From: Candidatus Moraniibacteriota bacterium
GTDB lineage: Bacteria; Patescibacteriota; Minisyncoccia; Moranbacterales; UBA1568
Assembly: GCA_017992575.1 (NCBI GenBank)
Contig: JAGOOJ010000026.1
Span: forward strand, 1 to 8,303
DNA length: 8,303 bases
Direction: 5' to 3'
Shown: piece after piece, positions 1 to 5,273 of the stretch
Numbering within the stretch: position 1 is the first letter of the stretch
How the letters are laid out: the number at the start of each line of letters is the position of its first letter
Translations under genes and position numbers: made by a program
The notes under the pieces: model-generated
Seen by the model: only the letters and a program-made list of their open reading frames with translations
Database searches by the model: none
Told to the model about the DNA's origin: nothing

Positions 1-6
1 ACGGGG

Positions 7-36
7 TTGACATAAACCTGAATCGTAGGGTACTAT
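7..36 (+). promoter_or_regulatory. Sigma70-type promoter for rpsL-rpsG-fusA
   Basis: A perfect -35 box TTGACA (7-12) and a -10 box TACTAT (31-36) are separated by 18 bases. Transcription would start near 43 and give a leader of about 90 bases before rpsL. The -35 box sits in GGGGTTGACA, the same ten bases found at the tuf promoter. Just after the predicted start, GGAAA (46-50) can pair with TTTCC (60-64), followed by a T-rich run. This weak hairpin could act as an attenuator, but it has only five pairs. The promoter call rests on consensus match and position. Confidence 0.75.
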
Positions 37-101
37 AGGCACTACGGAAAGCTTTGAGTTTTCCTGTTTTTTCTAGACTGTATTCTTTTGACTAAATTCA
101 T

Positions 102-115
102 CCGCCTACTGGCGG
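102..115 (+). promoter_or_regulatory. GC-rich leader hairpin upstream of rpsL
   Basis: CCGCC (102-106) and GGCGG (111-115) form a perfect 5-bp stem with loop TACT. It lies 16 bases upstream of the rpsL start codon in an otherwise AT-rich leader. It could influence rpsL translation or be a dispersed repeat. A similar string, CCGCTTACTGGC, occurs in the terminator region at 7243-7254. The structure is seen directly; the function is not known. Confidence 0.4.
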
Positions 116-131
116 GCTAAACTCTATTCCT

Positions 132-548
132 GTGGCAACGATTAACCAACTCATCAAACGTCCTCGCACTTCAGCTACTAAAAAGTCGAAGTCTCCAGCG
201 ATGACGTATTCCATCAATACCGTCAAGAACCGCAATACGTTCCACGACAGTCCGTTTAAGCGTGGTGTGTGTATCAAAGTTTCGACTACGACTCCAAAGA
301 AGCCAAACTCAGCACTCCGCAAAATTGCCCGTGTTCGTTTGACTAATGGTATGGAAGTCACCGCCTACATTCCTGGTGAAGGACACAATTTACAGGAACA
401 CTCCATCGTCATGATTCGTGGTGGTCGTGTGAAGGATTTGCCAGGTGTGCGGTATCACATTGTCCGTGGTATTTTTGATGCCGCTGGTGTGGCCCGTAAG
501 CAGAGCCGAAGCAAGTACGGTGCTAAGAAGGACAAGAAGAAAGATTAG
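132..548 (+). CDS. rpsL: 30S ribosomal protein S12
   Basis: S12 sits at the decoding centre of the small ribosomal subunit and helps monitor codon-anticodon pairing. The 138-residue product starts MATINQLIKRPR and contains the family signatures TTTPKKPNSALRK, VRLTNGMEVTAYIPGEGHNLQEHS and RGGRVKDLPGVRYH, followed by the basic tail RSKYGAKKDKKK. The lysines of PKKPNS and GRVKDLPG, where streptomycin-resistance changes usually fall, are the wild-type residues. About 13 residues between PAM and KRGVC exceed the E. coli length, but the total equals the long Firmicutes-type form. The start is GTG at 132, chosen because the next residues match the S12 N-terminus. No Shine-Dalgarno is visible. It is the first gene of the str unit, 107 bases before rpsG, and ends in TAG. 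Confidence 0.98.
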   Translation: MATINQLIKRPRTSATKKSKSPAMTYSINTVKNRNTFHDSPFKRGVCIKVSTTTPKKPNSALRKIARVRLTNGMEVTAYIPGEGHNLQEHSIVMIRGGRVKDLPGVRYHIVRGIFDAAGVARKQSRSKYGAKKDKKKD

Positions 549-553
549 TAGGG

Positions 554-647
554 GAGCTGTTAGCTTTTAGCTGATAGCTTATAAGAACTCTGAAAACAAG
601 AAATACTCTCTTAACGTAATAACTAAAAGCCATAAGCTAAGTAGCTC
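554..647 (+). repeat. Long imperfect inverted repeat between rpsL and rpsG
   Basis: The 107-base gap between rpsL and rpsG is built of variants of TTAGCTT and GATAGCTT. The arm at 554-581 pairs imperfectly with the arm at 619-647: about 22 of 28 positions match, with one 1-base bulge and a loop of about 37 bases. In the mRNA this would form a long hairpin ending 8 bases before the rpsG start codon. There is no T-run after it, so it is not a simple terminator. It may be an mRNA-processing, stability or translational-control structure, or a degenerate intergenic repeat. The function is unknown. Confidence 0.55.
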
Positions 648-655
648 TCAAAGAT

Positions 656-1123
656 ATGCCACGAAGAAAACGACAATTTGCCCGCGAGTGGAAGCCGGAT
701 ACAATGTATGATAATCCGCTGGTTGGTCATTTCGTTGGAATGATTATGTGGTGTGGAAAAAAGAGCGTCGCGGAAAAAATCGTGTACGATGCTTTTGATA
801 TTATCCACGAGCGCACCAAGAAGGGTGGTCTCAATACTTTTGAACAGGCTATCAAGAACGTTTCCCCGCTTCTTCAGCTGAAGAGTCGCCGGGTGGGTGG
901 TGCTAACTATCAGGTGCCGGTGCCGGTATCTGGTGAGCGTCGTCAGGTTTTGGCTATGCGCTGGATTCGCGACACCTGTCGCAACAAAAAGGGCAAGGCT
1001 ATGGCTGAAAAACTGGCCGATGAATTGCTTGATGCTTCTAACAAGATCGGTTCCGCTATGAAGAAGCGTGACGAAACTCACCGTATGGCCGAAGCCAACA
1101 AGGCTTTTGCTCACTTTGCGTAA
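656..1123 (+). CDS. rpsG: 30S ribosomal protein S7
   Basis: S7 is a primary 16S rRNA-binding protein that nucleates assembly of the 30S head and lines the E site. The 155-residue product is essentially the usual family length. It begins MPRRKRQF and has the conserved helical N-terminal region GKKSVAEKIVYDAF, the beta-hairpin signature SRRVGGANYQVPV (residues about 77-89) and the helix RRQVLAMRWIRDTCR. The ATG at 656 matches the family start. No Shine-Dalgarno precedes it; the preceding bases are TCTCAAAGAT. It lies between rpsL and fusA as in the canonical str operon, with inverted-repeat-rich spacers on both sides. In E. coli S7 represses its own operon by binding the rpsL-rpsG spacer. Whether the hairpin here serves that role is inference. 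It ends in TAA. Confidence 0.98.
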   Translation: MPRRKRQFAREWKPDTMYDNPLVGHFVGMIMWCGKKSVAEKIVYDAFDIIHERTKKGGLNTFEQAIKNVSPLLQLKSRRVGGANYQVPVPVSGERRQVLAMRWIRDTCRNKKGKAMAEKLADELLDASNKIGSAMKKRDETHRMAEANKAFAHFA

Positions 1124-1140
1124 GTGAAATTTTGAAAACC

Positions 1141-1225
1141 TTAATTTTGAATTTTGAACCAAATTCGAATTTCAGAATTTATAAAATTCAAACATTCAAT
1201 CGAAATTCGAACTTCGAAATTTAAA
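1141..1225 (+). repeat. AT-rich cluster of palindromes between rpsG and fusA
   Basis: The 115-base rpsG-fusA gap is extremely AT-rich: 11 G+C in the 60 bases 1141-1200. It consists of overlapping variants of AATTCGAA and TTTGAATT. AAATTCGAATTT (1161-1172) is a perfect palindrome. GAATTT (1175-1180) pairs with AAATTC (1184-1189) across 3 bases. TTGAATTTTGAA (1147-1158) pairs with 1187-1199 with one bulged base. Bases 1202-1214 match the complement of 1161-1173 at 11 of 13 positions. Several alternative hairpins are therefore possible in the fusA leader. No Shine-Dalgarno and no promoter were found here. Confidence 0.55.
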
Positions 1226-1238
1226 ATTATATAAACAT

Positions 1239-3347
1239 ATGCGCAAGACCCCCATCGATAAGTATCGCAATATCGGTATCATCGCTCACATTGACGCTGG
1301 CAAAACCACGACGACCGAGCGTATTTTGTTTTATACCGGTATCACTCACAAGATTGGTGAAGTGCACGAGGGAACAGCGACCATGGACTGGATGGAGCAG
1401 GAGCAGGAACGTGGTATCACTATTACTTCCGCTGCCACGACGTGCTTTTGGAAGGGGTATCATATCAACATCATCGATACGCCGGGTCACGTGGACTTTA
1501 CCGTCGAGGTAGAGCGATCTCTCCGTGTGCTTGATGGTGGTGTTGTCGTGTTCGATGGCAAGGAGGGCGTGGAGCCACAGTCAGAAACGGTGTGGCGCCA
1601 AGCGGAGAAGTACGAAGTACCTCGTATGTGCTTTATTAATAAAATCGACAAAGAGGGGGCTATTTTTGAAGAAGCCCTATCTTCTATTTGGAATCGTTTG
1701 ACACCACATGCAGTGGCTATCCAGTATCCGATGGGACTGCGTGGTGATTTCTATGGGTTGATCGACCTCATGACCATGAAGGCTTACACCTTTGATGGTG
1801 AAATGGGCGAGAAGGTGATTGAAGGAGAAATCCCAGCCGAGTATGCTGACAAGGCCAAAGAATGGCGTGAAAAAATGGTAGAGAAGATTTCTGAAACGGA
1901 TGATGCTTTGACTGAGAAGTATTTAAACGGAGAAGAAATTTCTGTTCCTGAACTGAAGGCTGCTCTTCGCAAAGCCACTATTGCCGTAAAACTTCATCCG
2001 GTCATGACTGGGACAGCTCTTCGTAACAAGGGTGTACAGTTGGTCCTCGACGCGGTTGTAGATTATCTCCCATCACCAGTAGACATTCCTCCAGTGACCG
2101 GTACTGATCTGAAGACGGATGCGCCACTTGTTCGTGAAACTCGTGATGATGAAAAGTTTTCTGCTCTAGCATTCAAGATTGCTACTGACCCGTTCGTGGG
2201 ACAGCTCACTTTTTTCCGTGTCTATTCTGGTACGGTGAAAGCCGGGTCCTATGTGCTCAACTCTACCAAAAATGAGAAGGAGCGTATCGGTCGCATCCTC
2301 CGCATGCATGCCAATCATCGTGAAGAGATTGAAGAACTGTCCGCTGGTGATATCGGAGCTCTCGTTGGTATGAAAGTAACGACAACGGGTAACACGCTCT
2401 GTGATTTGGAGAGTCCTGTGATTCTCGAATCCATCACATTCCCAGAACCGGTTATTGATATTTCTGTTGAACCAAAGACCAAAGCCGATCAGGAGAAAAT
2501 GGGTATGGCTTTGAAGAAGCTCCTCGAAGAAGACCCAACTTTCCGGGTGCACACTGATGAAGAAACCGGCCAGACGATTATGTCGGGTATGGGTGAACTG
2601 CACCTCGATATCTTGGTTGATCGTATGCGTCGTGAATTCAAAGTAGAAGTGAATGTTGGTCGTCCACAGGTGGCCTATCGTGAAACGATTCGTGGTACCG
2701 CCCAGTCTGAAGGGAAGTATATTCGTCAGTCGGGTGGTCGTGGCCAGTACGGGCATTGTTGGATTCGCGTGGAAGCCAATGAAGTTGGGAAGGGCTATGA
2801 ATTTGGCAACGAAGTGAAGGGTGGTGCTATTCCTCAAGAATTTATCAAGCCAATTGACAAGGGGATTCAGGAAGCGATGTTGACCGGTGTGCTCGCTGGT
2901 TACCCAATGGTGGATGTCAAGGCGACCGTGTACGATGGATCGTACCATGATGTCGACTCATCCGAAGCGGCTTTCCGTATCGCTGGTTCCATGGCGTTCA
3001 AAGATGCTTGTCGCAAAGCCAAGCCAATGATTCTCGAACCTATCATGAAGGTAGTCGTTATTACTCCAGAAAACTTCATGGGTGATATCGTTGGTGACCT
3101 CTCCTCGAAGCGTGGTGTCATCAAAGAGATGAACGCTCGTGGTGAAGGAGCTGCTTCCGTCAAAGAAATTCATGCTGAAGTGCCTCTCTCATCGATGTTT
3201 GGTTATGCCACTCAGATGCGTTCCATGTCACAGGGTCGGGCTAGCTACTCGATGGAATTCGGTCACTATGCCGAAGTACCAAGTAATGTGGCAACCGAAA
3301 TTATCGGCACCCGTACGGCTTCTGGTGATGTGAAGGCCGTAGCCTAG
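1239..3347 (+). CDS. fusA: Translation elongation factor G
   Basis: EF-G is the cytoplasmic GTPase that drives tRNA-mRNA translocation and, with RRF, ribosome recycling. The 702-residue product is full length for the family. The GTP-binding motifs are all present: G1 AHIDAGKT (16-23), switch I RGITIT (58-63), G3 DTPGH (80-84), G4 NKID (134-137) and G5-like GTAL (258-261). Domains II and III follow. The domain IV tip loop GSYHDVDSSE starts at residue 567, with His570 corresponding to the conserved tip histidine. Domain V ends with SMSQGRASYSMEF. The ATG at 1239 places MRKTPIDKYRNIGIIAHIDAGKT correctly. No Shine-Dalgarno is visible in the AT-rich leader. It is the last gene of the str unit, ends in TAG, and is followed by an intrinsic terminator. 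Confidence 0.99.
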   Translation: MRKTPIDKYRNIGIIAHIDAGKTTTTERILFYTGITHKIGEVHEGTATMDWMEQEQERGITITSAATTCFWKGYHINIIDTPGHVDFTVEVERSLRVLDGGVVVFDGKEGVEPQSETVWRQAEKYEVPRMCFINKIDKEGAIFEEALSSIWNRLTPHAVAIQYPMGLRGDFYGLIDLMTMKAYTFDGEMGEKVIEGEIPAEYADKAKEWREKMVEKISETDDALTEKYLNGEEISVPELKAALRKATIAVKLHPVMTGTALRNKGVQLVLDAVVDYLPSPVDIPPVTGTDLKTDAPLVRETRDDEKFSALAFKIATDPFVGQLTFFRVYSGTVKAGSYVLNSTKNEKERIGRILRMHANHREEIEELSAGDIGALVGMKVTTTGNTLCDLESPVILESITFPEPVIDISVEPKTKADQEKMGMALKKLLEEDPTFRVHTDEETGQTIMSGMGELHLDILVDRMRREFKVEVNVGRPQVAYRETIRGTAQSEGKYIRQSGGRGQYGHCWIRVEANEVGKGYEFGNEVKGGAIPQEFIKPIDKGIQEAMLTGVLAGYPMVDVKATVYDGSYHDVDSSEAAFRIAGSMAFKDACRKAKPMILEPIMKVVVITPENFMGDIVGDLSSKRGVIKEMNARGEGAASVKEIHAEVPLSSMFGYATQMRSMSQGRASYSMEFGHYAEVPSNVATEIIGTRTASGDVKAVA

Positions 3348-3348
3348 G

Positions 3349-3391
3349 GAAGAAGAATAGAGAATTGTGAATCAAGAATGTTGAATATTGA
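3349..3391 (+). repeat. Degenerate GAAT-rich spacer after fusA
   Basis: Between the fusA stop and the terminator lies a stretch of variants of the unit (A)GAATNNNGAAT: AGAATAGAGAATTGTGAATC, then AGAATGTTGAATATTG. The period is about 7-9 bases. It resembles in style, but not in exact motif, the short-period spacers around rpsG. No coding capacity is apparent. It is listed because similar low-complexity spacers recur through the str locus. Confidence 0.35.
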
Positions 3392-3392
3392 A

Positions 3393-3418
3393 ACCACCCT
3401 GAAGTAGGGTGGTTTTTT
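3393..3418 (+). terminator. Rho-independent terminator of rpsL-rpsG-fusA
   Basis: ACCACCCT (3393-3400) pairs perfectly with AGGGTGGT (3406-3413) around loop GAAGT, and six T follow (3413-3418). This is a textbook intrinsic terminator 45 bases after the fusA stop codon. It separates the str unit from the downstream genes, so tuf cannot depend on the rpsL promoter except by read-through. Confidence 0.92.
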
Positions 3419-3432
3419 GATGTTTTATGCTT

Positions 3433-3462
3433 TTGACAGGGATGTTCGGGGGGGGGTACAAT
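3433..3462 (+). promoter_or_regulatory. Promoter with a nine-G tract in its spacer
   Basis: TTGACA (3433-3438) and TACAAT (3457-3462) are separated by 18 bases, giving a near-consensus sigma70 promoter 15 bases after the fusA terminator. The last nine spacer bases (3448-3456) are all G and touch the -10 box. Transcription would start near 3469, leaving a leader of about 23 bases before the first gene of the three-gene unit. Loss of one G would give the optimal 17-base spacing, so slippage in the tract could tune expression. A second TATAAT (3470-3475) has no suitably placed -35 box. Confidence 0.75.
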
Positions 3463-3491
3463 AGAAGTATATAATTTACTGAAGTTTTATT

Positions 3492-4055
3492 ATGCCGAAT
3501 TTTGGAGAGCAACCCGCAGCTGAGACGCCAAAAGCAACTGACGTACCGAAGAAACCAGTAACTTTCCAGGAGGATCTTGATGAAGCTCACCGGGCACTCG
3601 GCAAGAGTCTTGCCGACGGCATGGATGCCGATCAGGAAGCCATGAAAAAACAATGGGCTGATATAGACGCTCACTATGGCGCGAGTTCTGCCTCAGCTGC
3701 TCCAGAGGGCCTGAAAAACCCATCCGAATCAGTGACAACAGGAGAATCTGCAAGTCTTGAAGTTTCGTACGCGGTTAGCAAGTTTGAAGCTGTCGGCTTG
3801 AGCAGAGAGGATGCGATGGCAATCGGAAAACTCATTCAAGAGAAACTGAATGGTGGCGATAATAGTGAGAAATACTTTGGAACCGGAATCGGACCTGGAA
3901 ATCAAATTCGGGTTTTGGAAGTTGATAAGTCTGAGGGCGAACAGAATCTCATTAGAGTTAGGATTAGTAGCGGAACAAAAGATTTTCCTGATCAGGTTGC
4001 TCGTGATGCCATAATGATGAAAAATAATAATGAATGGAGCCTCATGAGTGCCTAG
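3492..4055 (+). CDS. Hypothetical protein, first gene of a three-gene unit
   Basis: I do not recognise this 187-residue protein. It has no signal peptide or transmembrane segment and is probably cytoplasmic. Residues 1-25 are proline-rich and likely disordered (MPNFGEQPAAETPK...). Residues 25-62 are a predicted charged helix. Residues 63-88 form an Ala/Ser/Gly-rich linker. A compact C-terminal region (about 90-187) begins with a helical stretch containing GLSREDAMAIGKLIQEKL and is followed by probable beta strands (NQIRVLEVDK, NLIRVRISS). The ATG at 3492 lies about 23 bases after the predicted transcription start, with no Shine-Dalgarno. The gene ends in TAG, 28 bases before the next gene, and its own promoter lies just upstream. 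Base composition is like the neighbours, so it looks native. Coding is well supported by length and context; function is unknown. Confidence 0.82.
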   Translation: MPNFGEQPAAETPKATDVPKKPVTFQEDLDEAHRALGKSLADGMDADQEAMKKQWADIDAHYGASSASAAPEGLKNPSESVTTGESASLEVSYAVSKFEAVGLSREDAMAIGKLIQEKLNGGDNSEKYFGTGIGPGNQIRVLEVDKSEGEQNLIRVRISSGTKDFPDQVARDAIMMKNNNEWSLMSA

Positions 4056-4083
4056 GGAGTAATAGTTCGTAGTAAGCAAAAAG

Positions 4084-5262
4084 ATGGCACAGCTTCTCAG
4101 GCGTAATAACTTTCATTGTAATCGTATGAAATTCGGAGAATTCCCCTCGGTCGCTCCAGTGACAGGTGAAAAGGGAAGAAAAGCAACAAATTCGGACAGC
4201 CTGCCTATGGTAATGCGGGAACCCTCTCCTTTACCAAGAGATGGGAGTGAGCAGATGAATGTCCAGGATGGCGACTTGGAACGAAAAGGCGTTATCGATG
4301 AGGCTGATTTTGAGATTAAAATTCCCAATGTGTTGAAACAGGGCAATGAACAGGGTAGTGAAGCATTGTCTCAGGAGGTTATGTTGAAAAAAGCAGAGGC
4401 GTGCCGAGTTTTTCGACAAGCTGTTCACGCACTCCTCGCTCATTTGGGAGTAGTAGATCCTTTTATTGAGGATGTGAAGCTACAAAAAATCCAAAGAGGG
4501 TTCAAACAACGATTTGATTCGACCATGGAGCAATTGCGCTCAACTGTGGAGGTGAGTGCGACAGGACCTCTGTCATTGGTTCTTGGGAAGCTTTTTCGGG
4601 ATTACTGGAATGAACAGGGGGTGTTAGCAACATTCATGGCCAAGCTGAATAAACAAAGAATGGGTGAGCTGGAACATGCTTTTGTTTTGAAAACACTTTC
4701 TCAGAAAATGGAGGAAGCTACCACACTACTCGAGCAGGCAAACACGCTTGAGCAGGCGCGTTTTCAGAATGATATGCTCAAGCAGTATTTGAGAGTCATT
4801 GTGGAATGGGATAATGAATACCAGAGGTTGTATAGATCGGTGGATATGAACAAGGTTGAGTTGGATGGAATCTACGAGGCCATAGAAAAAACAGGGTATG
4901 GGTTGGGCCAGGTTTTGATTGCCGATAAGTATGCAGAGGATGGAGTGAAAGGAAACAAAGAACTAGTAAAAGGACGTGAGTTGGATGTGGATCAGGATGC
5001 GAGGAAGAAGAAGATATGTGCTGAGCTATTGGAGGGAGCAAGGCGGATACCAGGTGAACAGAGTAGCCTTATCATTCCAATCTTGATTGAAATTGACGGA
5101 ACATCTGATATTACTACGTTAGCCAAACTAGCGAACCAATTTAAGAGGGTGATGGCGGAAAATAGTATCACTATTTATAGTCGTTGGGGAGATAAAAATT
5201 TAACAAGGAATATTGAAGAAATTGAAGCCCTGATTCGAGACAGGAAGAAAGAAGTATTTTAG
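4084..5262 (+). CDS. Hypothetical helical protein, second gene of the unit
   Basis: I do not recognise this 392-residue protein. It has no signal peptide or membrane segment. Residues 1-95 are polar with low-complexity parts. Residues 96-260 look almost wholly helical and include a probable coiled coil around 190-235 (KLNKQRMGELEHAF, KMEEATTLLEQANTLEQARF). Residues about 325-392 look like a mixed domain containing the hydrophobic strand SSLIIPILIEI. The start is uncertain. ATG 4084 gives the longest form, but ATG 4126 (Met15) would begin MKFGEFPSV, which resembles the MPNFGEQPA start of the upstream protein. Neither has a Shine-Dalgarno. The stop TAG lies 11 bases before the next gene, so the two are probably cotranscribed. 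The 28-base upstream gap contains the short-period string AGTAATAGTTCGTAGTAAG. Confidence 0.8.
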   Translation: MAQLLRRNNFHCNRMKFGEFPSVAPVTGEKGRKATNSDSLPMVMREPSPLPRDGSEQMNVQDGDLERKGVIDEADFEIKIPNVLKQGNEQGSEALSQEVMLKKAEACRVFRQAVHALLAHLGVVDPFIEDVKLQKIQRGFKQRFDSTMEQLRSTVEVSATGPLSLVLGKLFRDYWNEQGVLATFMAKLNKQRMGELEHAFVLKTLSQKMEEATTLLEQANTLEQARFQNDMLKQYLRVIVEWDNEYQRLYRSVDMNKVELDGIYEAIEKTGYGLGQVLIADKYAEDGVKGNKELVKGRELDVDQDARKKKICAELLEGARRIPGEQSSLIIPILIEIDGTSDITTLAKLANQFKRVMAENSITIYSRWGDKNLTRNIEEIEALIRDRKKEVF

Positions 5263-5273
5263 AAAAATACCGT

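Noticed and set aside
204..257. A 13-residue insertion in S12 compared with E. coli.
   Set aside because: The 138-residue long form with extra residues before KRGVC is typical of Firmicutes-type S12 proteins, so it is not novel.
2166..2948. A 260-codon open frame on the minus strand inside fusA.
   Set aside because: It lies wholly within the conserved EF-G gene, and its product has no recognisable domain. It is a by-product of fusA codon usage.
3343..4058. The shared string GCCTAGGGA at the ends of fusA and the 187-codon gene.
   Set aside because: Nine bases, partly fixed by an alanine codon and a stop, is too short to call a repeat.
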